Assembly: GCA_023213395.1 (NCBI GenBank)
Contig: CM041465.1
Coordinates: 89,473,741 to 89,537,740, forward strand
Origin: Cycas panzhihuaensis
Lineage: Eukaryota; Cycadophyta
DNA length: 64,000 nucleotides
Direction of reading: 5' to 3'
Below the pieces are notes generated by a model. It was not told where the DNA came from, made no database searches, and saw only the letters and a program-made list of their open reading frames with translations. The translations under genes and the position numbers were made by a program. Shown here piece by piece: positions 25,830 through 37,532 of this stretch. Each line of letters starts with the position of its first letter. The stretch's first letter is position 1.

Positions 25830-26481
25830 GTTTTACCTATCTTAACCCTAGTAGGTTTCTAAAAGCACTGAATTTCTCTTTCCCAAGAGGTTTAGTGAGC
25901 ATATCAGTAATTTGATCTTCTGATGGACAATGCTAAAGTTTGATTTCTTTATTCTGTACCTTTTCCCTGATAAAATGATAATGTACTTCGATATGCTTTG
26001 TTCTAGCATGTAGAACAGGATTCTTCGTCATTTTTATGGTACTCTGATTGTCACAAAATATTCGAGTAGACATTGTTTGTTCTTCTCCTAATTCTTTTAG
26101 TAGTTGTCTAATCCATATCCCTTCACAAGCTACATTGACTGCTAACTTGTATTCTACTTCTATTGATGACAATGCAACCGTTGACTATTTTTTACTGCTC
26201 CATAAGATCAAGGATTTTCCAAGGAAGAAATAATACCCTGATGTTGATTTTCTATCTGTTTTGTCTCCAGCCTAATCTAAATCACAGAGACCTATTAATT
26301 GTGTGTCATTTTCTTTATCATATCTCAAGCCAAGATTCATGGTTCCCTTCAAGTAATGCAAGATTCTTTTTGCAGCATTCCAATGTGGGATTTTAGGATT
26401 TTTCATGAATCTGAAGATCAACCCTATATCGTTTGATATATTGGGTTGTGTGGCTATGAGATAGACTAAGCTTCCAACTAA
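25830..26481 (-). pseudogene. Element 7 RNase H and C-terminus of pol
   Basis: In the same frame as the rest of pol, downstream of a TAA where related elements have Gln (YR-stop-LVGSLVYL). Visible landmarks: HWNAAKRILHYLKGT (RT thumb to RNase H link), then LCDLD-stop-AGD where Trp is expected, RKSTSGYYFFLG, ALSSIEVEYKLA, and CDNQSTIKMTKNPVLHARTK. The end reads DMLTKPLGKEKF. RNase H removes the RNA strand of the hybrid. At least four in-frame stops are present and no frameshift was noticed. Confidence 0.85.
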
Positions 26482-27372
26482 TTATCTGTATTGTATGGCA
26501 TTAATTGAAGCTGCATCCTGTTCTACAATCAACACAATCCCTGTTTCTATTGATGTACTGACACTATTACAATTCTCCATTCCAAACTTGGTCAACAAGT
26601 TCTTTACATACTTTGTTTGTGAGAGAGTAATGGAAGAATTGTTTTGTTTAACTTCTATTCCAACGTAGTAATGCAACATTCCTAAATCTGTCATTTCAAA
26701 TACCTTTTCAAACTTATCTTTGATAAATGTTATTGAATTTTTGTCATCTCCAGTGATCAACATGTCATCCATATATACTACAACAATGGAGATAGATCCT
26801 AAATTACCTTTTACATACAGACTATGATCAAATTCACATCGATGAAAACTATTTTCTGTTAAGTATGAGTCTAATTTAGCATACCAAGCTCTTGGAGCTT
26901 GTTTAATATCTGATGCCTTCTTCAGTTTGCAAACCATATTTTCCTGTCTTGCTTTTATGTATCCTTTTGGTTGATATATATATACCTCTTCCTGAAGGTC
27001 TCCATTCAAGAACGCACTTTTGATGTCTATTTGATAGGTTTCCCAACCTTTTTGGGTAGTAAGAGCAATCACTATTCTTACCATGTTCAATTTTTCCATA
27101 GGTGAAAACGTTTCTTTATAATCGATTCCTGTTATTTGAGTATATCCTTTTGCTACCAGTCTGGCCTTGTATTTTTCTACTTCTCCATTTGGCTTCTCTT
27201 TTATCTTGTATACCCATTTGTAGTTTACAATGGGTTTGTTTGCTGGAATTGGGATGAGGTCCCATGTCTTGTTCGTTTGTATGGCTTCAATTTCAGCATC
27301 CATTGCAATTCTCTAATTTTGGAAACTACTGGCTTCTTTATAAGAGTTTGGTTCAATGGAACAAATCAAAGC
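26482..27372 (-). pseudogene. Element 7 reverse transcriptase (RVT_2)
   Basis: Open from 27303 to 26482 (273 codons). TNKTWDLIPIPANKP, NYKWVYKIKEKPNGEVEKYK and RLVAKGYTQITGIDYKETFSP form the N-terminal part of the copia RT domain. YQIDIKSAFLNGDLQEEVYI carries the first catalytic Asp. YMDDM at 26775-26761 is the intact active-site loop. Upstream, 27304-27372 is in frame but has a stop replacing Trp (FQN-stop) and one replacing Gln at 27373-27375 (TAG; the equivalent codon in element 9 is CAG). The copy is inactive only because of these nonsense codons. Confidence 0.93.
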
Positions 27373-29000
27373 CTAAGGTTTCTGTGATCTTGTTCGATGT
27401 TTAAATATATCTCTTTTTATTTCTTCAAGAGTTTTAAGATACCACCTTGGTACCTTTTTTGAGGTGCATTCTTGTAACGATTTTTCTTCATCTCTAGAGT
27501 TAGAGCTACTGTCTGATTTAAGGTTGCAACTACTGGTTAGTTGCTTATCTGGATTCTCATTTTCCAAATAATCTTCTCCTATCTCAATTCTTTCTGAAGT
27601 TATATCTGACTTGTCTTCCAACTGGTCAGGACATATATGCGAATGATCTTCATCAATTTGTATTGTTGTATCAATATTTTCCTTTTTCTCGTCATAAATT
27701 ACATCCCTGTTGACATAAAGCTTATTTGTTTTTAGATCCATGCACCTGTAAGCTTTTGAATGGTGGCTATATCCAACCATTATGTATTCAATACTTTTAT
27801 TATCTAATTTGACTCTCTTCTTGTCTGGAATATGAACATAGGCCTTGCAGCCAAATATTTTCAAATGGCTTACATCAGGTTTGTGTCCTGACCAAGTTTC
27901 TTCAGGAGTTATATTATCTAAGGACTGAGCAGGGCTTCTATTGATCAAATATACAGCTGTATATATAGCTTTTGCCCAATATTTCTTTGCTAAATCTTTA
28001 CTATTTAGCATGCAAGGGGCCATTTCTATAATTGTTCTATTTATTCTTTCTGCTACTCCATTAGATTGAGGTGTATACGGAGTTGTGAACTATCTTTGAA
28101 TTCCATGTGTTTTGTAGAAATGAATAAATTCATTAGATATAAACTCACCACCTCTATCGGAATGAATATATTTGATCCTTTGACTACTTTCCAATTCACT
28201 TGCAGCTTTAAATTCTTTAAAATATCCAAATGTTTCTGATTTGCTAGATAGAAAGTACACCTAAACTTTTCTAGAAAAATCATCAATGAAGGTCAAGAAA
28301 TACCTTGATCTATTTGTCGAGATGGGCGAAAAAGGACCACATAGGTCAGTGTGTATTAATTCTAATTTCCATTGTGCGCGCCATGTACTCTTTGAAAATG
28401 GAGTTTTGTGTTGCTTTCCCATCATATAACTTTTACATATAAAATGGTTGAATGAGATATCTGGTAGACCATTCACCATGTTATATTTTTTTAATCTTTC
28501 TAATCTATCATGAGAGATATGACCATACTTCAAATGCCAAGTTTCATTATTATCAGTACTATCTGCAACAAAAGCTTTTACATCAGAAATCATTTTGGTG
28601 AGGCCTTTGTCAGGCATTACAAGAGTTGAAAGGAGTTTATACAACCTATTGCATTTTTCTCCTTTAGCTATAATTGTCCCATTTCTTTTCATATCAAGAA
28701 TATAACAATATCCATGTTCATCGAATATTGTTCTTAAATTTTTATCACTCAATTGTGAAACTGAAAGAAGATTCTTTTTAATTCTAGGTACAAAAAAGAC
28801 ATTGCTAATACGTTCAATCTTTCCATCGATGCATATGGCAATTTATCCTATTCCCCTTATGTGTAAGGGAAAATTATCTCCTAGCTCAATAGAAGTGTTG
28901 CATTTATAGGGTTTGATGATTTCAAACCATTCTTTGACTCTTGTCATGTGATGTGAGGCACCCGAGTCTATATACCAGTTTTCTATTGCGCTTGCATTTG
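27373..29000 (-). pseudogene. Element 7 protease and integrase
   Basis: Protease active site NWYIDSGASHHMT around 28980-28945 (catalytic Asp at 28968-28966). LSVSQLSDKNLRTIFDEHGY and HLKYGHISHDRLERLKKYN are the GAG-pre-integrase zinc-binding part. HTDLCGPFSP...FLTFIDDFSRK carries the first integrase Asp. SDRGGEF and TPQSNGVAERINRTI carry the second Asp and the Glu. KIFGCKAYVHIPDKKR and RCMDLKTNKLYVNRDVIYDE are typical copia integrase C-terminal blocks. Open stretches 28752-28264 and 28023-27376 share one frame. Stops include TAG 28263-28261 (Trp site) and TAG 28092-28090 (Gln site). Confidence 0.93.
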
Positions 29001-29973
29001 CTGTCAGGGCTGCAATAAAGGCAATTTCAATTTCTTCTTCTGGTATGTCCTTTTCTTTGCTATAATTTCTAAATACCTGTTGTTTTCCTTTTTGCAGTTC
29101 TGCACATTTCTGGTAGCACTGATAGGGGCAATGACCTGTCTGGCCATAGTGATAACAAACATCAAAAGCTCTATAATTACTTGAGAAGTGACCTGGTTTT
29201 CTACAATTAAAACATACTCTTGCAACTCAAAGTAGATTGTTGTTCATTCTTCCTCATCCTCTTCCTTCCATCCAATGTCCCCTGTGACTTGTTGGTGTTC
29301 TTCCTCTTGATCTGGGATTAAATTGTCCTCTTCCTCTGCCTCATATCTAAAGTTTTGAAATGAGAGCATCTTCAATTTTTGACTCTTCTTCGTACCTTTG
29401 ATTTCTTTACTCTTATGCATACATATGTCTTGTCAAAGTATTAAAAGACATTGTGGCAGTATGTCCTCCTCCTGTCAACATATTCACCATGTTATCAAAG
29501 GACTTTGAAAGTTTATTGAGCACTGGATGAATTAGTTCTGTGTCCGTTAACTTCTCTCCTACTGTGAGAAGAGTAGTTTTAATGCTAGTTAACTTGGTTA
29601 AGAAATCTGACACAGTTTGTCCCTCTTTCATTTTCAATTTATAAAGCTCTTCTCTTAATGCCACAATTTTGGCTTTATTTTTCCTGCTAAACATTAAAGT
29701 CATAACTTTCCATATCTCATTTAAATTTTCTAGGCCATCTACATAAACTAATAATGAGTTAGAAATTGAGAGTTTGAGGACTGACACAACAACATTATTC
29801 CTTTCCTCCCAACTAGTCAAATTTATTGCGTCGGCAGGCTGTTTTTCATCCCCAGTAGTGATTTTCCAGGCTAAGTTTGCTCTCAACAATCCTTCAATCT
29901 TGATTTTCCAGATACTAAAGTTTATTTCAGTAAGTTTCTCACTTTCATAAAGTGAACCAGTAGAGGAGGCCAT
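29001..29973 (-). pseudogene. Element 7 gag with zinc knuckles
   Basis: ATG at 29973 starts MASSTGSLYESEKLTEINFS. The frame is open for 186 codons with W-K-I-K-I-E-G-L-L, LTSWEERNNVVVSVL, SRKNKAKIVALREELYKLKM and GQTVSDFLTKLTSIKTTLL (UBN2-type gag). TAA at 29415-29413 replaces Gln. The same frame continues GRGRGQFNPRSRGR and two CCHC zinc-knuckle relics, CFNCRKPGHFSSN (last Cys lost) and CYHYGQTGHCPYQC (second Cys now Tyr). Gag packages the RNA; here RNA binding would be impaired even without the stops. It is colinear with and in the same frame as pol. Confidence 0.92.
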
Positions 29974-30659
29974 TATTAAGAGTAATTAGAAACAAAAAAA
30001 CTAAATTTAATTATCTGTACCTCATCAGACGGATTCTCGTGGCAAGACTAAAGTTGTACGGAATAAGATGAAATTGGTCTTAAAAGAGAGAACTCGCAAA
30101 TGGGTATCTATATCTATGATTATTTTCTTGAATGAGCTTCATATGTGAGAGAAAAAGCACATTGTCTGTAAATCACATGACAAGACTAAAGTTGTATGGA
30201 ATAAGACAAAATTGGTCTTAAAAGAGAGAGCTCGCAAATGGGTATCCGGATCTATGATTATTTTCTTGAATGAGCTTTAGATGTGAGAGAAAAAGCCTGT
30301 TGTATGGAAATTCCGTGCAGTACTGAAGTTGTACAGAATAAGACGAAATTGGTCTTAAAAGAGAAAAATGTAGAGGAGGCTTTGATCTTCGATCTGGGTA
30401 AGTTTTGTCGAATTCTGATGACTTCAATTTTTGGCATCCGTACAAGTCCATACAGGTCCATACAATTCTATACAATTGCAAAGAAAAGCTGTACAATTCT
30501 TCTTTCAACTTTGCCTGGACAAATTTGTCTTCACACAATAGATTCTTGTAATAACTATATGTCTTCTTCTCCTTTTAATGAATCCCTAACTATTTGTCTT
30601 CTTCTCCTTTTAATGAATCCCATATTTGCTTCTTCACAGGCAGGAGGACCAAAGGGTCT
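29974..30659 (-). repeat. Leader of element 7 with a ~138-bp tandem repeat
   Basis: AAGTTGTAYGGAATAAG begins at 30051 and 30189, each followed by AATTGGTCTTAAAAGAGAG and GCAAATGGGTATC, so the period is 138 bp. A third, shorter copy starts at 30326 and stops at about 30368. The leader of element 9 contains only one equivalent segment (about 61160-61290). TGGTATCAGAGC, the primer-binding site, lies at 30671-30660 on the minus strand. Confidence 0.85.
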
Positions 30660-30671
30660 GCTCTGATACCA

Positions 30672-30879
30672 TGTGAAAATCCTTTGAAGAGGAACAAATT
30701 CACTCTCTCAATGTCTTTTATTGATGATATGTTGCACATATATATACAAGTACAAGGTGGGTACAATTGGCAATCGCTCAACCATGTAACGCCACTTGTC
30801 ATCTTGAGAAAGGAGAGAAAGGGGGTACATGACCCTTACATTAAATATTATAACCTAAGGTAAAACATTACCATTTACA
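30672..30879 (-). repeat. 5' LTR of element 7
   Basis: 208 bp. The minus strand reads TGTAAATGGTAATG...GGATTTTCACA, with the primer-binding site directly attached and target copy ATTTA outside. Confidence 0.93.
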
Positions 30880-30884
30880 ATTTA

Positions 30885-33830
30885 AAGAGTTGGATAATAC
30901 TCAAATAAGTAAAATCATATTTAAGGATATTACTGCTTAAGTTGTAATAGGTAAAGGAAATATATATGTCCAAATCAATTTTAGAGAGACTAAGTACATC
31001 AATGATGTACTTCATGTATTTACACTCAAGAATAACTTACTATCAATAGGATAAATAATAGAGTAGAAGTATAAAATTATCTTTGATAATGGTGAGTGCA
31101 TAATTACAGATAAGTTAAAGAATAAAATAATAGTTACTAAGGGTTAAATGACAAATGATAGATTACTTAAGTTAGTCATACCCTCAAATGACTACTATAT
31201 GTTAAAGGCATTAATTGGCATGGATAGTGAGACTTAGTTTAAAAGATTTAATGATGTGAACTATAATAAATTAGTATTGATTATAAAAATAAAAATGGTG
31301 ATTGGTCTACCTGATATTAAATATAATGAAGAAATGTATGAATAATGTACAATAGGTAAACAATAGAGGGAAGGATTCCTAAATGATAGCTATAGAGAAA
31401 ATGGGCTACTACAATAATATACAAAGATTTATGTCAACTAATGGATGTGCTATTCCTTAAAGGTGCTAAATACTTCATAACACTTATTGATGGATTCATA
31501 AGAATGACTTGGGTTTATTTTATTAAGGTTAAATCAAATGCATTTCAATGCTTTACTAATTTTAAAGCAATGATTGAAAGGAAAAGTAGCCATAAAATAT
31601 TAGTCCTTAGATTAGATAATGAGGGAAAATTTATTTTAAATGAATTTAAGGACTATTGTAGGTATTATAGGATAAGGAAACAACTCACTAATCCTTATGC
31701 CCTTTAACAAAATGGGGAAGCAGAAATAAAAGACATGACTATTATTAAGATGGTAAGGAACATACTTAAGGATAAGTATTTTGGTAATAAGTATTAGGAA
31801 GAGGCTATTTATACAATTATTTACTTATTTAATAAATGCATAATAAATATAGTAATATGGATTACACTTGAAGAGGCTTAGATAAGTCACAAGCTATGTA
31901 TCAAACAATTAAGGGTTTTTGGGTGTATAACATATATACATATTCTAAAATAGAGAAGGATAAAGTTGAATGACAAAGTACTAAGTACATATTTATAAGA
32001 TATATTAATGCATAGAAATCTTATAAATTGTATGACTCAAAAGATAAAAGAATCATCATGAGCATGGATGCTATTTTCAATGAAGATGAATTCTATTAAT
32101 AAGTTGTTAAAAAAGATAAAGGTAATAGTATTATAGTTGATATAGAACCTAAGTTAAGTGGTATAAATATACCTAATACAAGTAGAGTAGGTCCATCCAC
32201 TTTAAATCAAAAGGTTCCAAAATAGATGAAAAGGGGTCATACCCCTCAAGATATTTTAGACACTAACTATGAGAGAAGGATAACTAGATTTGAAAGAGTA
32301 AATTTTGCATTAGTGACTCAAGTTATAAAGTTAAATGAGCCTTAAAATTTTGAAAAGATAAGTAGTCAAAGTGAATAAAAAGAAGTAATGGAAGAGGAGT
32401 ATAGTACCTTAGTGAAGAATATCACTTAGGAGATAGTTGATTTACCACTAAGGAAAATGCCATTAGGACAAAATAGATCTAAAAGACCAAGTACAACTTA
32501 GATGGTTCAATTAACAAGTACAAGCAATGATTAGTTATAAAGAGATATATTTAAGTTGAAGGCATAGACTATAATGAAACACTTGCACCAATTGCAAGGT
32601 TAGAAACAATAGGTTAATCATGGTGTTAATTGTATAACAAGGTTGGATAGTTTATTAGATAGATATGAAGAGTATCTTCTTAAATAGATATATTAATGAG
32701 GAGATATATACCTAATAACCGAAAGGTTTTAAAATGAAAGGCAAGGAAGATAAGATATATAAACTCAAAGAAGCCTTATATGGACTCAAATAGGTACCTA
32801 GAGCATAATACTCTAGGATTGATAAATACTTAATAATCTGACCCTAATTTATATATAAAACTGGAAGGAAACTCAATATTAATTATGGGCTTATATGTGT
32901 ATGACCTAGTATATACTCGGTATTATGATTACTTGTTCTAAAAAATTAAAAAACATAAATGCAAGGAATTTGAAATGATATATTTGGGACTTATAAATTA
33001 TTTCTTAGGCATTGAAGTATGGTAGGATGAAAAGGGCATATTTATATCACAAAGGAATTATACATTAGACATGTTATATAATTTAACAAGGTTAGCTACA
33101 AGCTACTTACAATACTAGTAGAAGTTGGGTTAAAATTATCTAAGTTTAAGGAGATTGAATTAGTTGACCCTACTCTTTATAGCTAGTTAATTAAGAGCCT
33201 TATGTACTTGATTTGAAATTGACTAGACATCATGTATGTAGTTAATATAGTTTTAAGGTTTATACATAAGCTTAAGGTAAAGCATTAATAAGAAACCAAA
33301 AGGATTCTTATGTATCTCAGAGGAACTATTGGGTATAGATTACATTACAGATCATCAGGGGATTACACATTGATTAGTTGTATAGACCTAGACTAGGTAG
33401 GTTATAAATATGATAGGGAGTCTATTTTAGGTTATGAATTTAGTTTGGGTTTAGTAATAATAGCATGGAATTTAAAGAAATAGATAATAATATCTCTTTT
33501 TACTATAGAAGCAAAGTGAAAGATAACCATAGAAAAAGCCTATGAGGTAGTTTTATTTAGGAGATTGCTTTAAAACTTACAAGAGGATTGGTCCTATAAA
33601 ACTATTTTATGATAATCAAAGTATAATTCAGATGATTAGAAATCTAATATTTTATGACAAGATAAAGCATATATAAACATAACATCATTTCATTATAGAG
33701 TTAGTATAGCAAGGTGAGTTGGAGTTGGTCTATTGTAATATAGAGGATTAGGTGGTAGACATTTTCACAAAGGTACTTAGCAAAATAAAATTCATTAAAT
33801 TTAAAGATAAACTTGGAGCCTTTGTAAATA
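30885..33830 (+). pseudogene. Element 6 pol remnant (integrase, RT, RNase H)
   Basis: Continues from the protease cut at 25604. Integrase: YFITLIDGFIRMTWVYFIKV and LVLRLDNEGKF in an open frame 31441-31707, then QNGEAEIKDM. RT: LVKNIT-stop-EIVDLPL at about 32410; the active-site region at 32888-32915 reads LYVYDLVYTR where a copia RT has YVDD, so the first catalytic Asp has become Tyr. RNase H: RGTIGYRLHYRSSGDYTLI (about 33320) and SILGYEFSLGLVIIAWNLKK. More than twenty stops and several frameshifts are present. Confidence 0.82.
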
Positions 33831-33848
33831 AACATTATAAGGGAGAAA

Positions 33849-34102
33849 TATTGGGATAATACCTATATTGGGGCTATTTCTTGAATCTTGTTATGTTAGA
33901 GTGTGGCAACACTTTTGTGACATTTGTTTATACTAGGTATCAATAGACCTTGAGTGGTGTGCTAATGCACTCTTAGTCCTACCTAGACCCTAGTGTTCAT
34001 CAACATCACCCATATATTAGATCTATTTGACTCCTCTTACTCTTGCCTTATCTTGTCTATATTTAATCATAATATCTTATATAAATTACTCTCTTTTCTA
34101 CA
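33849..34102 (+). repeat. Right LTR of element 6 (boundary approximate)
   Basis: Starts TATTGGGATAATACC after purine tract AAGGGAGAAA (33839-33848). The end is tentatively at TTTTCTACA. It carries ACCCTAGTGTTCATCAACAT, closely similar to the hairpin region of the element-1 LTR, with a partly decayed stem. Confidence 0.6.
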
Positions 34103-35464
34103 TTTTAATTTACCTTAGTTTTAATTTTTATTTTTCTTTACATGTTTCATTCTTCTACATGTTGGTGTCTTATAAAAAGAAAGGAGTCTCAGTATTGCTT
34201 GTTGGGCTCAAAAAAGGGTGGAAATGCTATCATTTCTAAGGATATCTTTACATTATCATGTAGTTTAATTTGACTTATAAATTTCTCCTTTTTAGAACAT
34301 TTTTTCATTAAAATTTTCATATGTTTGCTTATAAATTGACTTAAAGCAAGTGGGGGAGCATATCGCATGTTTGTTATAAGTTAGAGAGTGCATGGAGTGA
34401 TTATGAGAGCCTTCTTCTTACTTTCTTTCTCCTTTCTCTTTACTTAACTAATAAAATACCTATTGTGTAGCTAATACTTTGCCAAAATTTTAACAAAATA
34501 CTCTAAAAGGTTAATATTAAAAGTGGTCTTTAAAGTATTTATTTGCACATTTGATTTCCTTTATAAACATTTTTTTCATCATAGATAAATCTAGTAAGTA
34601 TAAATGTTGTCATTTTTTTTCTAAAAGTTCATCATATATTTGTATGTTTACTTAACCTTGTTGTAAATTTGTTGGCATTTTAGAGAACCATGGAATTAGG
34701 ATAAAAAGGGGGTTTATTTTAGATATTTAGCATGTAGCTCTAGGTATTCCTTAGAAATCTTCTTTATAAATTCAATTTCAAAAAGAAAAAGGAAATATAT
34801 ATATATTTAAAAACTTTTTTATTTTTTAATTTCCATAGTTTATTTTGAAAGTGAAAAGATAGGAAGGAGTTATTTACTTATGGCTTAGTCATTACTACTT
34901 GTCTCCTCCCAACCTTGCATGTAGTTCTTTATTTTAGAAAAAGGAAAAAGTGTAGAAAAGAAACAAAAAAAAGAGAGGGAGGAGGGATAAAAAGATATAT
35001 ATATATACATTGCATTTGCATTCTTATATGTGTCTTCGAAGGTTGAATCAAGGAAGAGGTTTGCACTTTTTATGAGTCCTAAAATCTATGAGGGCCTACA
35101 TATATATTTGTTAGATTAGTTGTTTGTTATTTGCATTCAATTGAAAACTACATACTGGCTATATTTAGTTGTGTGTTATCTTCTCATATAGAGTATTTTA
35201 GGTTTGGCTCCATCCTTATACTAATGAGGTGGGGACTAATATTTCACTACCTAGATTTCATCATCAGATAAGAGACCTAGACTTATCCCTCTAGGTGTGT
35301 CGAGTCCTCCATATCTATTTTTTGAATGAGTTAGTAAAGGGCATATATCCTAGTAATATGCTTATGCATATAACATGGATAACTAAGTGAACTTCATTTA
35401 TCTTATTAAGAGTACAATCCTCTTTTACTTCACCACTTAGAAGCATGAAGCTTACTAGAATTAG
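34103..35464. other. Unassigned; possible gypsy LTR
   Basis: AT-rich, with short purine runs and no supported coding frame. If the primer-binding-site-like sequence at 35465 is real, the sequence just before it would be the end of a plus-strand gypsy LTR. I could not define the LTR start. Confidence 0.3.
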
Positions 35465-35482
35465 ATGCGACACTACTGGGTC
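35465..35482 (+). other. Possible gypsy primer-binding site
   Basis: ATGCGACACTACTGGGTC resembles the TGGCGACTCTACTGGGG-type site seen in some plant Tat elements (about 13 of 17 positions). It lies upstream of a gypsy gag-protease remnant on the same strand. Confidence 0.3.
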
Positions 35483-37532
35483 ATCTCACAATCGTGTGAG
35501 TTAGGTCATTGGCATTAATGAGTCCCTACTAGCTTATCATATATTAATATATCCTATGGTCTTGATTCCTTTAGACCTCTCACTCTAAATAGTCTTTTCC
35601 TCACTTCTTACAAATTGAGTTCTTCGTTTTAGGATCATGTAGGAGTATGGGTTATGTTAGGTTAGTTTTCTTGGGTGGGTTTTAAATAGGTAGGATAGGT
35701 GCATAGCTACATAAGAGTTTGGTCACTTATGCTCGATTGATCCCCTCACATCATTAGGGTCTTTTGTATGTTATTTAGTCCTTCTAAGGACACTAAATAT
35801 TTATTTGATTGATATTATCTCTAACTTTGTAGTTAGTTCTTAATTTATTTTTTTGGGTTAATGCATTGTTGCCTTATCTATCTACTTGCATTGTATATTT
35901 TAGTTGTTGGTTATCCTTGGTTTAACTTTTAGTTTCTCTTTTATTCTCCTCCTTCCTTGGCATATCACACACACTTGCATATTGCCCTTAATCAACATAG
36001 TAAGCATATGATATATTATCCCTACATCTGCATATAAGAGATGCAAGAATATCCTACTAGAGGTGTATGCCTATGTCTCCATGTACTTTAACCTTGCCTC
36101 ACCCTTCAAGTCCACTGTTAAGTTGTGTCCACATATTTCCTCCTCCTACATTTAACGATTCACTTAAGAATTATTAGAAAATTTCCATGGCTATTTTTAT
36201 CTACCTAAAGTTAAAAATGATGATCTTTGTTCCTTATTGGCTTGTAAATAAAATCCACATTAAACTATAAATCAACACATAAAAACTTATTTAGAATTAA
36301 TTAGTCATTATATAATCATTCTAGTTAACACCACCCTTAAGTAAGTCTTTCTTAATAGTTTGACTAGTGTTATCTATTTTGAGTTATCATGATAAAATCC
36401 TAAGTCCTATACTAAAATTAAATATATTGCTCATCAATATAAGCATGCCATAAATAATTAGGGCTAATGATTATTGAAAATCCTACTCCCATTTTAGCCA
36501 TTCATCTTAATGACCCAAATAAAGATAAAGTCATTAGTAAGGGTCCACCCCTTCCTATTCTTATTAATTTTCTCATTAAGTTATTCAAATAACCGTTCTT
36601 GCTCCTACTACTTCTTTATCCAACTTAGTAGCTTTTGTCATCCAACTAACACACCTTTCTTAGAATCTTATTATAAAAAATAAGTCACAAAATATGTTTT
36701 TCTAAGACATATAACACCAACTTAACAGATCTCGAAATAATCAACTAAAAGGGCAACATAATCCACCTCCTTGTTTTCGAGATGATGTTCCACCTACTAC
36801 ATAATAAAATAGGAAACAATAATAACTTTTAAAGCCCCTTTATTATAATCATCATGGGAAAAAGACTACTAAGAGAATACATATTGTGAGTAGCTTTGGT
36901 GTTGTAATTATTATATTCCTAATTAACATACCATTAGGAATTGTCTTACTTTGATTTTGGCCCAACAATCCTGTGATTAAAGCCCTAATCGGCAAAAGAC
37001 AATGTATAAAACTCCCTTCCTTAATAACAATTGAAAACCTATATACTTTTCTTATTCAACCCCTTTAGGTACTAAAACTCAACTTGCCTCTTAGATTTAG
37101 AATCTATAAAGTTAGTTGAATACATTATAACTCAAACATGCATTATTCCCTAATCCTTCTCAAGTGATTGTATCTTAAATTTTATTATATACCTTGAATA
37201 ATTATGAACTATCATTATTTATCCTTTCCTCCACTCCTCAACAACCTATTGCATTATTTATCCCATAAACTTCTCTTCTATTCAAATTTATAAACTTGGA
37301 GAATCTAAAAAGGTTATTACTAAGAAGCCCACCTCTTAGATTTATTACATTAAATATTTACCTATGGTTTTTACTGATGTATTCATAGTTCAATACCCAT
37401 CGCAAACTTCTAAAGAGGAAAATTTTAACTCTTTGGATCAATCAAAAGGTATTCAATCAGTTTCAATTATTTCTAACTCCTAAAATTCTAGGGCTCTTAA
37501 GTGCCCTACTCTTATGCTTAGTTCATGAGATT
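35483..37532 (+). other. Probable decayed gypsy gag region
   Basis: About 2 kb between the possible primer-binding site and the recognisable protease. No continuous frame remains, and I could not pick out gag motifs with confidence. Confidence 0.3.

Larger units (their letters stand above)
25610..30879 (-). mobile_element. Element 7: near-complete copia retrotransposon
   Basis: 5270 bp with 208-bp LTRs (25610-25817 and 30672-30879, 14 differences by hand, about 93.3 % identity). The perfect target duplication is ATTTA (25605-25609, 30880-30884). Minus-strand order: LTR, primer-binding site (30671-30660), leader with tandem repeats, gag, protease, integrase, RT, RNase H, purine tract (about 25826-25818), LTR. 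The domain order integrase-before-RT is that of Ty1/copia. It is related to element 9 at the right end of the window. Confidence 0.95.
24451..34102 (+). mobile_element. Element 6: heavily decayed copia, interrupted by element 7
   Basis: Gag and the start of protease lie at 24451-25604. The rest of protease, integrase, RT and RNase H resumes at 30885 and runs to about 33830. Then follow a purine tract (33839-33848) and a right LTR. The break is exactly at the target duplication ATTTA of element 7. Many in-frame stops and shifts show this is among the oldest coding copies here. The left LTR was not recognised. Confidence 0.8.

Noticed and set aside
28053-28286. 77-codon minus-strand frame inside the integrase of element 7
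   Set aside because: The pol frame passes through here with integrase motifs; this frame is offset and has no family resemblance. The same shadow occurs at 63024-63269 in element 9.
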